Below are positions 35,253 through 43,331 of a DNA stretch of 64,000 nt, piece by piece. The stretch covers positions 1 through 64,000 of the forward strand of contig JASFEM010000003.1 of the NCBI GenBank assembly GCA_050124835.1, written 5' to 3'. The notes under the pieces are model-generated. The model ran no database searches and was not told the DNA's origin. It saw nothing but the letters and a program-made list of their open reading frames with translations. The DNA is from BM002 sp050124835 (GTDB taxonomy: Bacteria; Desulfobacterota; Syntrophobacteria; BM002). The translations under genes were made by a program, and so were the position numbers. Each line of letters begins with the position of its first letter. The first letter of the stretch is position 1.

Positions 35253-37439
35253 ATGGCAGGACTCACAAACGAAGCGATGTCCTTTAAACTGGATCGGAGA
35301 GGAAGGGAAATAGCCGCACTCTGCCTTCTGGCACTGGCCTTATTGCTAGTGCTCAGCTTGGTGACCTATCACAGCAGTGATCCAACTCTCTTCACTACCT
35401 CCAGCGGCCAGCGTCCTGTTCGGAATGTTGTGGGGATCTTCGGAGCTAACCTCGCAGCGATCCTCCTTGTAGCTACGGGCGTCAGCGCATACTGGCTGCC
35501 CGTCTTTCTCGTTGGCGGCGCCATCAGGTTCCTTTTGCCGAGTTCAACTTTACGCCCGCTGCCACTCGCCATTGGTTGCATTCTGCTAATCTTTGCCTCC
35601 AGCGGTTTAGCCGCGCTCTATTGGCCGGCGCTGCGACTTTGGGGTGAACCTTTACCGGGAAGCGGCGGCATATTGGGATTGCTGCTCAAAAAATCCCTTC
35701 TCTACTACCTCAAACCGGTTGGCGCCTACCTGCTACTGTGGCTTCTTGCAACTGTAGCCATAATACTGGCGACCCCTATTTCGCTGACACATAGCGGACT
35801 CGCCCTTAAGACAGGAATTGACAAGCTCAGCCGGGTGCTGCAAAAAATTAGGGAACAGCGCAGCCTGAAACAAAAACAGCGTGGCAAACTTACCCACAAG
35901 CCTCCCGTAGTCAAGACTCAAGAAGAGAGGAAGCCGGAACCTCCCGAACACAAGCAGGAAAAATTCAAGTTCATGGAAGTGGAGGGCGTGTTTCGTTTAC
36001 CGGATGTTTCCTTGCTGGAAAGCATCGAGACATCCGCCGTCAGTCCGGACCAAGAAAGTCTGGTAATGAACTCCAGGATCTTGGAGAAGAAACTTGCCGA
36101 TTTCGGGGTGGAAGGCGAGGTCACAGAGGTCTCTCCCGGACCGGTGATCACCATGTATGAATTCAAGCCGGCCCCAGGTGTGAAGATAAGCAAGATCGTT
36201 GGCCTAGCTGACGACCTGGCCTTGGCCCTAAAGGCCGCAAGCATTCGGGTGGTGGCGCCAATCCCCGGCAAAGGAACTCTGGGCATAGAGATCCCCAACA
36301 GTAGCCGCCAGCCGGTGGTGATTCGAGATGTCATTGATGACCCTGGTTTCAACCAATACAAGGGAAAACTCACCCTGGCTTTGGGTAAGGACACCACGGG
36401 AAATCCCGTGTATACTGATCTTGGCAGAATGCCCCATTTGCTTATCGCCGGCGCCACTGGCACTGGAAAAAGCGTCTGCCTGAATGCTATTATCATCAGC
36501 CTTCTCTACCAAGCCACTCCTGATGAGATTCGGCTCTTGCTCATCGATCCAAAGCGTATAGAACTGTCCTCCTACGAAGGCATACCGCATCTGCTGCATC
36601 CGGTGGTAACAGATCCTAAGAAAGCAAACATCGCCCTCAAATGGGCTGTGGCCGAGATGGAAAGACGTTACGAGCTATTAACCCTCAGGGGGGTACGCAG
36701 CATAGAACGTTACAATCAGCTGGTGGCGAAGGATAGCGGCCGCAAGTCAAAGCGGGGAAGTCCCCCTCCAGGTAGCGAGTCACTGGACGCCGAAGAGCAG
36801 CCTCTTCCTTACCTTGTCCTCGTCATTGATGAACTTGCTGATCTGATGATTATCGCCTCTCGCGAAGTGGAGGAATCCATAATTCGACTGGCCCAAATGG
36901 CGAGAGCAGCTGGGATTCACCTCGTTCTTGCCACTCAGCGCCCGTCAGTGGATGTACTTACAGGTATCATCAAGGCCAATATTCCGGCACGTATTTCCTT
37001 CCAGGTTTCTTCCAGGACCGACTCCCGCACCATTCTCGACGCTAACGGGGCAGAAGCCCTGTTGGGAGCCGGTGACATGCTCATCTTACCGCCCGGTACC
37101 GCAAAGATGCAGCGTATCCATGGGGCGTTTGCCACTGAAACCGAGATCAAACGCATTACTAATTTTCTTCGAAAGCAGCGGAAACCTGACTATGACGACA
37201 CTATCCTCAACCATCGGGATACGATTGCAGACGTGGCCGACGGTGATGAGGTGGATGAGAAGTATGATGAGGCGGTTCAACTCGTCATGGAAACCCGGCG
37301 GGCCTCCATCTCCATGCTGCAGCGACGTTTGCGAGTGGGCTACAACCGGGCTGCTCGGATGATTGAAATGATGGAAAGTCAAGGCTTGGTAAGCACCACC
37401 GACGGGGTCAAGCCGCGGGAGGTCCTGCCACCCAAATAG
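35253..37439 (+). CDS. ftsK: DNA translocase FtsK
   Basis: About 728 residues from ATG 35253; TTG 35226 and ATG 35277 are alternative starts and none has a strong Shine-Dalgarno. Four to five N-terminal membrane helices (about 15-185) are followed by a basic linker, the alpha/beta motor with Walker A GATGTGKSVCLNA, LLLIDPKRIELSSYEG and Walker B VLVIDELADLM, and the C-terminal gamma winged helix (YDEAVQLVMETRRASISMLQ). FtsK pumps chromosomal DNA at the septum and activates XerCD at dif. The linker is short, as in SpoIIIE-like forms. lolA follows downstream, a common arrangement. Confidence 0.96.
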   Translation: MAGLTNEAMSFKLDRRGREIAALCLLALALLLVLSLVTYHSSDPTLFTTSSGQRPVRNVVGIFGANLAAILLVATGVSAYWLPVFLVGGAIRFLLPSSTLRPLPLAIGCILLIFASSGLAALYWPALRLWGEPLPGSGGILGLLLKKSLLYYLKPVGAYLLLWLLATVAIILATPISLTHSGLALKTGIDKLSRVLQKIREQRSLKQKQRGKLTHKPPVVKTQEERKPEPPEHKQEKFKFMEVEGVFRLPDVSLLESIETSAVSPDQESLVMNSRILEKKLADFGVEGEVTEVSPGPVITMYEFKPAPGVKISKIVGLADDLALALKAASIRVVAPIPGKGTLGIEIPNSSRQPVVIRDVIDDPGFNQYKGKLTLALGKDTTGNPVYTDLGRMPHLLIAGATGTGKSVCLNAIIISLLYQATPDEIRLLLIDPKRIELSSYEGIPHLLHPVVTDPKKANIALKWAVAEMERRYELLTLRGVRSIERYNQLVAKDSGRKSKRGSPPPGSESLDAEEQPLPYLVLVIDELADLMIIASREVEESIIRLAQMARAAGIHLVLATQRPSVDVLTGIIKANIPARISFQVSSRTDSRTILDANGAEALLGAGDMLILPPGTAKMQRIHGAFATETEIKRITNFLRKQRKPDYDDTILNHRDTIADVADGDEVDEKYDEAVQLVMETRRASISMLQRRLRVGYNRAARMIEMMESQGLVSTTDGVKPREVLPPK

Positions 37440-37448
37440 GACACAGTT

Positions 37449-37536
37449 TGCAGCCGGCAGCTAGCAGCTGGCAGCAAGATGTTTGGAGCCTCAGGCAATG
37501 CTATATGCCATGCACTATACACTATCCGCCATGCGA
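37449..37536 (+). repeat. Word repeats between ftsK and lolA
   Basis: GCAGCCGGCAGCTAGCAGCT-type words (37451-37476) and ATGCTATATGCCATGCACTA-type words (37498-37534). The latter overlap the possible starts of lolA. Confidence 0.65.
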
Positions 37537-38289
37537 TCTTTAATCGCCGTGTCCCCGTGTCTCCCTCTCCAGTCGCCGGCTGGCCGCTGCCTGCCTCGGC
37601 GCGGTGACGCGGCTAGGCGAAGGCGGCTGACCGCTGCGCTTTGTTTCCTTCTTTTTTTCCTCGCCCCGAGCCTGGAGGCCCGGACTGAGTTGACCACCTC
37701 CGATCTCGTTGCAAGGGTTCAGGCGCATTACGATAGAACCCGATCTCTGACGGCGGATTTTGTCCAAGAAACCCGGTCTCGGGCTACAAGTCTTGGAACT
37801 TCGGCCAGAGGCAAGCTTTACTTGCTGAAACCAAGGGCTATCCGTTGGGACTATGTAGAGCCTAGGCAGCAGTTTGTCATCAATGCCAAAGAGGCCTGGC
37901 TCTACGTACCTGAAGAAAAGACAATATATCTCTACCAAGTAGAACAGATTGTGAGCTCACCCGTTGTGCTCAGCCTTTTTTCTGGTTTGGGCCGGTTAAG
38001 TGAAATGTTCAGCATTACCCGACTTCCCACTGATCCAGGCCCGCCCGAACAATATAGACTGGAACTGCTTCCTCGTGAGCAAGAATCGCCAGTTTCTCGC
38101 GTCATTCTATCGGTGGCTGCCGATTCTTACCATGTAGTTCGCATTCAGACTGAAGACCCCCTCGGAAATATAAATGAGATCAGCCTAACCAATATCCAGG
38201 TGAACTCACCCCTGGAATCCTCCTGGTTTGCTCTAGAGGTTCCTGAGGGAGTTAGACTGGAGCGCCAGGAAACCTCGCCATTCAGGTAG
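37531..38289 (+). CDS. lolA: Outer-membrane lipoprotein carrier LolA
   Basis: About 252 residues from ATG 37531. The mature part is typical: TADFVQETRSRATSLGTSARGKLYLLKPRAIRWDY (quoted in part: FVQETRS, GKLYLLKPRAIRWDY), AWLYVPEEKTIYLYQVEQI and the C-terminal segment. LolA ferries lipoproteins across the periplasm. The signal peptide RRRRLTAALCFLLFFLAPSLEA is preceded by an odd, arginine/proline-rich stretch of about 30 residues encoded by word-repeat-like DNA. A longer frame from TTG 37483 exists; no candidate start has a good Shine-Dalgarno, so the N-terminus is uncertain. Confidence 0.9.
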   Translation: MRSLIAVSPCLPLQSPAGRCLPRRGDAARRRRLTAALCFLLFFLAPSLEARTELTTSDLVARVQAHYDRTRSLTADFVQETRSRATSLGTSARGKLYLLKPRAIRWDYVEPRQQFVINAKEAWLYVPEEKTIYLYQVEQIVSSPVVLSLFSGLGRLSEMFSITRLPTDPGPPEQYRLELLPREQESPVSRVILSVAADSYHVVRIQTEDPLGNINEISLTNIQVNSPLESSWFALEVPEGVRLERQETSPFR

Positions 38290-38490
38290 CACCCAAATTC
38301 AGCTGGCAGATAGCAGCTGGCAGAATGTGATGGAGAGGCAGTAGACCAACCGTTTGGAAAAGTTCCAACCCACAAATTGCTGGTGGTACTCCCAACGCTC
38401 ATTGGACTCTTTGACCATCCAATCAATTGACTAATGGCCTTGAGCTGCCTGCTGCCCACTGCTTGCTGCCCGCTGCTTGCTGGATTATGC
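38290..38490. repeat. Word repeats downstream of lolA
   Basis: CAGCTGGCAGATAGCAGCTG near 38301-38322 and CTGCCTGCTGCCCACTGCTT near 38446-38485, separated by unique DNA. The first and second blocks are inverted relative to each other in word content. No gene is seen. Confidence 0.6.
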
Positions 38491-38497
38491 GTCAGCC

Positions 38498-38526
38498 TTG
38501 ACACCCCCAACGCTTACTCCTACAAT
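38498..38526 (+). promoter_or_regulatory. Sigma-70-type promoter of the 38661 gene
   Basis: TTGACA (38498-38503), exactly 17 bp, TACAAT (38521-38526): near-consensus. Transcription would start near 38533, about 130 bp before the start codon. Confidence 0.8.
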
Positions 38527-38597
38527 AAAAATCGAACCGCACGACCAGGAATAGGGCATTGTCTGTAACCCTGGTAGGGAAAATGAAATAGAAGCAT

Positions 38598-38638
38598 GGG
38601 CTCGTTTCCTGACAACCGGCCATGCCGGTAGCGAGCCC
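38598..38638 (+). promoter_or_regulatory. Leader stem-loop ahead of the 38661 gene
   Basis: GGGCTCG (38598-38604) pairs with CGAGCCC (38632-38638), enclosing ACCGGC-CAT-GCCGGT (38615-38629). It ends six bases before the CAGGAGG Shine-Dalgarno, so it could influence translation. Confidence 0.6.
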
Positions 38639-38660
38639 GGTATCAGGAGGCTTCATCAAA

Positions 38661-39089
38661 ATGGATACCGATGAGATATTACAAAAACTGATTAAGTGGC
38701 TCTCGGACCCAAAAAGTCGAGAAATCATCAAGACCGTTGTCTACCTGATTTTTCCGCTATTTATCATTTTGGCGCTCCGTAGTGCTGTACGCCGGCGGCC
38801 GGCTGAGAAAAAATCTACAGCTATCGAACCCAAGATTCGTCCATCCACCCATGAGAGTCCAACCGTCACTGAGAACATCAAAGAAACTATGGCCAGAGAG
38901 CAAAAGAAGATCGCAAAGGAGCTGCAGGATGTCTTTGGCCGCGAAGATACCACCATGACCAGAGCCAAGCGAATCCAGGCTCGAGCTGATACACCCAAGA
39001 AATCACCTCAATCAGAACCCACAGAACCAAATGAGAAAAAGATGTTGCAAGAAGAGCTGCTCAAGCTGTTCTTGCGCCGACCCAACTGA
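38661..39089 (+). CDS. Hypothetical membrane-anchored protein
   Basis: 142 residues from ATG 38661, which has CAGGAGG ten bases upstream; a longer frame from 38622 begins inside the leader hairpin. One membrane helix (about 23-40, TVVYLIFPLFIILALRSAV) is followed by a basic, disordered, then helical region (NIKETMAREQKKIAKELQDVF) and a C-terminal short helix (EELLKLFLRRPN). I do not recognise the family. It has its own near-consensus promoter and a terminator-like hairpin downstream, so it is probably monocistronic. Confidence 0.75.
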   Translation: MDTDEILQKLIKWLSDPKSREIIKTVVYLIFPLFIILALRSAVRRRPAEKKSTAIEPKIRPSTHESPTVTENIKETMAREQKKIAKELQDVFGREDTTMTRAKRIQARADTPKKSPQSEPTEPNEKKMLQEELLKLFLRRPN

Positions 39090-39242
39090 AGCTTTTTCGA
39101 TTTTGCCACTGAAGTTGAAAAGCCCGGCCCAAGGGATATGGCTTTCAGGAGTTAGTAAATCGCACAGAAAAGCGAGCCAAGCGCGCAGCTGAGCCACCCT
39201 TAGGCAATTCCTTTGCGACTTACTTGAACGGCATATCGCTAC

Positions 39243-39277
39243 CCGCAAGGGATCTTGCGGAAGGGCGTGTTTTTTTT
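39243..39277 (+). terminator. Probable terminator after the 38661 gene
   Basis: CCGCAAG (39243-39249) and CTTGCGG (39254-39260) form a 7-bp stem with a GGAT loop; a run of eight T (39270-39277) follows after nine bases, with further weak pairing of CGC and GGGCG around the stem. Confidence 0.6.
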
Positions 39278-39370
39278 GAATTGATTCATGAAAAAATTTT
39301 GTGATAGACTACGGCGATTTGGATGATGGAGGGTGAAACAGAAGCATACTGCAATGGTGGTGGATTTTGT

Positions 39371-40321
39371 ATGAAGGTGAAATTTTGGGGTGTGCGTGGA
39401 TCTCTACCGGCACCCATTCTTCCCAATGAGATAGAGAATAAGATAGTCCAGGCGGTGCTGGGTGCTCGCAACGTTGATCTTGATGACAACGAGGCAGTGA
39501 ACAATTATGTCAGCACCCTCCCCTATTTTCAAAGAACCACCACAGGGGGCAATACCTCTTGTGTCCAAGTTAGCGGCGCGAATACAGAAATCATCCTTGA
39601 TGCTGGCTCAGGCATCAGACAGCTTGGTATTGAACTCATGCAAGGTCCTTGTGGGCAGGGTCAAGGTTGCATTCACTTGTTGATAAGCCACACCCATTGG
39701 GACCACATCATGGGGTTCCCTTTCTTTACCCCAGCTTACGCCCCCGGTAACAAAATCATAATCTACGGACGCCACCCTCGCATTAAGGAGCGATTCCAAG
39801 ACCAGCACCACCCAGATCATTTTCCAGTAAGCCTGGAAACCATGTCAGCGGATGTCAAGTTCGTCGAACTTGATGACAAGCGCGAGGTTAGCATAGGGGA
39901 ATTCGTTGTTAGCAGCATTGCCTTACGCCATCCGGGGGGCTCCTTTTCATACCGGATAGAGAAAAACGGCAGCGCTTTCGTTTACGCGACTGACGCTGAA
40001 TACAAGGGTTTAAGCCCTAAAGCCATGGATCGCTACATCTCCTTTTATGCCAATAGCGAGGCTTTGGTCTTCGATGCCCAGTTTACCCTCGAGGATGCCA
40101 TGGAAAAGGAAGGCTGGGGTCACAGCTCTTCGATGGTTGGCGTTGACATTGCCTTAAAAGCAAACATCAAGAAGCTAATCCTCTTCCACCACGAACCATC
40201 TTACAACGATGAGAAACTCCAGGAGATCTACGACAAGACCATACGGTACTATGAGATGATTAAGGCTGGTCGAAACCTGGAGATCATTATGGCCCGGGAG
40301 GGTCTGGAAATGGAAATCTAG
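39371..40321 (+). CDS. MBL-fold metallo-hydrolase
   Basis: 316 residues from ATG 39371 with GGTGG seven bases upstream. The N-terminus KVKFWGVRGSLPAP and the metal site HTHWDHIMGFPFF (the HxHxDH motif) define the beta-lactamase-fold hydrolases; further ligands are ALRHPGGS, YATDAEY and FHHEPSYND. The subgroup contains cyclic-nucleotide phosphodiesterase-like and RNase Z-like enzymes, but the substrate is unknown. It is four bases upstream of pgeF and probably co-transcribed. Confidence 0.9.
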   Translation: MKVKFWGVRGSLPAPILPNEIENKIVQAVLGARNVDLDDNEAVNNYVSTLPYFQRTTTGGNTSCVQVSGANTEIILDAGSGIRQLGIELMQGPCGQGQGCIHLLISHTHWDHIMGFPFFTPAYAPGNKIIIYGRHPRIKERFQDQHHPDHFPVSLETMSADVKFVELDDKREVSIGEFVVSSIALRHPGGSFSYRIEKNGSAFVYATDAEYKGLSPKAMDRYISFYANSEALVFDAQFTLEDAMEKEGWGHSSSMVGVDIALKANIKKLILFHHEPSYNDEKLQEIYDKTIRYYEMIKAGRNLEIIMAREGLEMEI

Positions 40322-40325
40322 CTCC

Positions 40326-41141
40326 ATGGCATTATCAGCCGATATTGTGCTACCCACCTCAGCAACCCTTCAACCCCATTCAGAGAACGGCCTCCCCTTT
40401 TATAGATTCCAACGGTTCAGCCACTTTTCAGAATTGGAACACGCGGTCTTCACCCGACTCGGTGGCGTAAGCTCGCCCCCGTTCGCTAGCCTCAATGTGA
40501 GTTACGACAGCGGTGATGAAGCCAGTAAGGTTCGAGAAAACTTGCGGCGGGTTCGGGCAGTTCTAAGCTCGCCTTCTCTCGTTTATGCCCGGCAGAACCA
40601 CAGTCGAAATATTGTGGTCCTTGACCGGAATCCTCACTATGACCCCGCAATCCCCTATCCCTTGCATGGTAAGGACGGCTTCATGACCATGGTGCCTGGC
40701 GTACTCATGATGATTAAGGTCGCCGACTGTCAAACTATTTTTCTCTACGATCCAAACAAAACCGTGGCTGCCATCATCCACGCCGGATGGCGAGGCAGCG
40801 TTCATAACATCTTAGGTGATTCAATCCAGCTCATGACCGCTCAATTTGGCTGCCGGCCCCAAGAGATCATTGCTGCCATTGGTCCCTCGCTGGGACCTTG
40901 CTGCGCTCAGTTTCGCCACTGGCGTCAGGAGCTCCCAGCCGATTTTGCCCGTTTCCGACTAAACGAAGATCACTTCGATTTCTGGGCCATCAGTCAACAT
41001 CAGCTCCAGAAAGCAGGTTTACGCGCTGGACATATTGAAATTGCGGGACTTTGTACCAAGTGTCACCCTGAGGTCTTCTATTCCTATCGCGGCGAGGGGA
41101 AGACCGGCCGCTTTGCCGCAGCAATAGGTATCAGAGGTTAG
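40326..41141 (+). CDS. pgeF: Peptidoglycan editing factor PgeF (YfiH family)
   Basis: 271 residues. Family landmarks are HAVFTRLGGVSSPPFASLNV, VADCQTIFLYD (Cys ligand), IIHAGWRGSVHNI (His ligand) and CTKCHPEVFYSYRGEGKTGR. PgeF-type zinc/copper enzymes remove misincorporated residues from UDP-MurNAc peptides; the family was earlier called laccase-domain or polyphenol oxidase. The start is the ATG four bases after the MBL-hydrolase stop. Confidence 0.94.
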   Translation: MALSADIVLPTSATLQPHSENGLPFYRFQRFSHFSELEHAVFTRLGGVSSPPFASLNVSYDSGDEASKVRENLRRVRAVLSSPSLVYARQNHSRNIVVLDRNPHYDPAIPYPLHGKDGFMTMVPGVLMMIKVADCQTIFLYDPNKTVAAIIHAGWRGSVHNILGDSIQLMTAQFGCRPQEIIAAIGPSLGPCCAQFRHWRQELPADFARFRLNEDHFDFWAISQHQLQKAGLRAGHIEIAGLCTKCHPEVFYSYRGEGKTGRFAAAIGIRG

Positions 41142-41255
41142 TACCGCAGTAGGCAACTACTGGAACCTATCGGTAAAGCGAAGACACGGAGACGCGCCGC
41201 AAGAAAAAGATCCCTAAGACTAAAAGATTTTAACGATTTCAATGATTTGAACAGT

Positions 41256-42089
41256 ATGACACCGACGGAAGTTGCCGTGCTTTTACGACGTGCTGAAATC
41301 ATTTTCAACAATCCCGTAAGTCCTGAACTTTACCATATGGGGTTACTCTGCCCTGACGTCGCTGCCAGAGTCGAGCCAGGGCAGTTCCTAATGATCAGGG
41401 TACAAGATAGCTTCGACCCCCTGCTGCGGCGCCCATTTGCCGTGCACCGACTCCATGAACATGGCCCTCCTGGTTCATTTGAAATACTTTATCGAGTAGT
41501 GGGGCGTGGTACCCGGCTGCTTACCCAGATGCAACCCCCCTCCTCCCTGAGTCTCCTTGGACCTTTGGGTAGCGGTTTTCAGTTTCCTACTCAGGACGGT
41601 TTTGTCCTCATGGTTGCTGGGGGGATTGGCATTGCTCCTTTGCCACATTTGGCGGCAACTCTGGTCAGCTCTGGCTTTAAAGGTCCCTTCGTCTTGTGGT
41701 TCGGCGGTAAAAGTGCCAGCGATCTGGTCTGTGTTCAGCATTTCGAGGAATTGGGCTTTTTGGTGGAATTGGTTACAGAAGACGGCAGTACAGGAAGAAA
41801 GGGGCTGATAACCGGCCACCTGCAAGAATGGCTCTCCCAGCAGGATGACCTACCAAAGGTAATTTACTCCTGTGGTCCCTATCCCATGCAACGGCTTGTG
41901 GCAGAAATGGCTGCCCGGTTATCCATTCCGTCTCAGCTCTCCATGGAAGCCCTCATGGGCTGCGGCGTAGGGGCTTGCCTGAGTTGTTCGCTTAAGTGCA
42001 GAACTCCGGACGGAGGTCAGGATGAGTACTACGCAAACGTCTGCCAGGAGGGACCAGTATTTGCCGGAGGGCGGATAGTTTGGGAGTAA
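41256..42089 (+). CDS. pyrK: Dihydroorotate dehydrogenase electron-transfer subunit PyrK
   Basis: 277 residues from ATG 41256 (a TTG three codons upstream is in frame). The FAD domain shows PLLRRPFAVHRL, the NAD domain MVAGGIGIAPLPHL, and the C-terminal iron-sulfur motif CGVGACLSCSLKC with a fourth Cys in ANVCQEGPVF. PyrK passes electrons from PyrD to NAD+ in pyrimidine synthesis. pyrD follows after 166 bp containing word-repeat DNA (42090-42140). Confidence 0.95.
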   Translation: MTPTEVAVLLRRAEIIFNNPVSPELYHMGLLCPDVAARVEPGQFLMIRVQDSFDPLLRRPFAVHRLHEHGPPGSFEILYRVVGRGTRLLTQMQPPSSLSLLGPLGSGFQFPTQDGFVLMVAGGIGIAPLPHLAATLVSSGFKGPFVLWFGGKSASDLVCVQHFEELGFLVELVTEDGSTGRKGLITGHLQEWLSQQDDLPKVIYSCGPYPMQRLVAEMAARLSIPSQLSMEALMGCGVGACLSCSLKCRTPDGGQDEYYANVCQEGPVFAGGRIVWE

Positions 42090-42255
42090 CGTAATCAGCA
42101 GTTAGCTTGTAGCTGGCAGTGAACGGTGAACGGAAGGATTTGTGAGTCATTTATGATGATTTTAAATAGCAATCTAATCACTGAATGACAGCGGAGCGTA
42201 ATGACTGTGATGCCAGAAAAACTAAAGATGCTGTGTGCTGTGTGAGTTAGACTTA

Positions 42256-43212
42256 ATGACTAGTGACAAAAGCATAAACCTGGCCGTTGACCTCGGGCCT
42301 CTCCATCTCAAAAACCCGGTGATGGTAGCATCGGGTACATACGGCTATGGTCAAGAGTATGCCGAGCTTGTGCCACCTGAGAGTCTTGGTGCCATAGTGG
42401 TGAAGGGCATCTCCCTGGAACCTCGGCTTGGCAATCCGCCTCCACGCATCTGGGAAACTTGCGGTGGCATGCTCAACTCCATCGGTCTGCAAAATGTCGG
42501 GCTCCGCGTCTTCCTGGAGGAAAAACTTCCCTGGCTAAGACAGCTGTCAGTTCCGGTTATAGTGAATCTTTTTGGCAATACGGTGGAAGAGTATGGCCAA
42601 CTTGCCGAAGGGCTGGATGCTCAGGAGGGGATTACTGCCCTGGAGATCAATATTTCCTGTCCCAATGTAAAAGCTGGGGGGATGGTGTTTGGCACGGATC
42701 CGAAGATGGTATTCCAGGTTGTTTCCGCGGTAAGATCTGAAACCAACCTGCCGGTTATCACCAAGCTCACTCCCAACGTAACCGACATCACAGTTACAGC
42801 CAAAGCCGCAGAGGACGCCGGCACCGACATCCTGTCGCTTATCAATACCGTTGCTGGCATGGCAGTTGATATACAAAATCGCTGCCCCCGGCTGGGTAAT
42901 GTGGTTGGTGGTCTTTCTGGACCTGCCATCAAACCCATCGCCCTTAGGCAGGTGTGGCAGGTCATTCAAGTGACCGAGTTACCGGTGATCGGGCTGGGAG
43001 GGATTGTATCTGTTGAAGACGCCCTTGAATTCTTGATCGTCGGCGCAAAAGCTGTTCAGGTGGGCACTGCCAATTTTGTCAACCCCCTGGCTACCTTGGA
43101 AATCATCGCCGGATTGGAAAACTACCTACGCCAGGAAGGACTAACAGATATCAATGAAGTGATCGGTGCCCTGGTGGTCCCGCAGTGGATCGAGCAGGCA
43201 GATAGCAGCTAA
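42256..43212 (+). CDS. pyrD: Dihydroorotate dehydrogenase (class 1B, NAD type) PyrD
   Basis: 318 residues from ATG 42256; GTG 42235 is in frame but upstream of where the family starts. The FMN barrel shows NPVMVASGTYGYGQEYAEL, GAIVVKGISLEPRLGNPPPR, and the catalytic cysteine in LEINISCPNVKAGG; the C-terminal phosphate site is PVIGLGGI. It oxidises dihydroorotate to orotate and works with PyrK. The last codons before the stop (EQADSS) come from CAGCAG-type word repeats. Confidence 0.95.
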   Translation: MTSDKSINLAVDLGPLHLKNPVMVASGTYGYGQEYAELVPPESLGAIVVKGISLEPRLGNPPPRIWETCGGMLNSIGLQNVGLRVFLEEKLPWLRQLSVPVIVNLFGNTVEEYGQLAEGLDAQEGITALEINISCPNVKAGGMVFGTDPKMVFQVVSAVRSETNLPVITKLTPNVTDITVTAKAAEDAGTDILSLINTVAGMAVDIQNRCPRLGNVVGGLSGPAIKPIALRQVWQVIQVTELPVIGLGGIVSVEDALEFLIVGAKAVQVGTANFVNPLATLEIIAGLENYLRQEGLTDINEVIGALVVPQWIEQADSS

Positions 43213-43331
43213 CAGCTGGCAGCCACAGGGGAACACGCCGGTAGCTTTTTTGGTGACCAAAATCTGATTTAGCTTAGAATGCTTGGCGTCTGCTGCCCGC
43301 TGCCTGCTCTGGCTGAACCTCGAGCTATCAG
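43196..43331. repeat. Word repeats between pyrD and selB
   Basis: GCAGATAGCAGCTAACAGCT (about 43197-43222) and CTGCTGCCCGCTGCCTGCTC (about 43289-43311), inverted relative to each other. The gap lies between the convergent ends of pyrD and selB. Confidence 0.6.
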
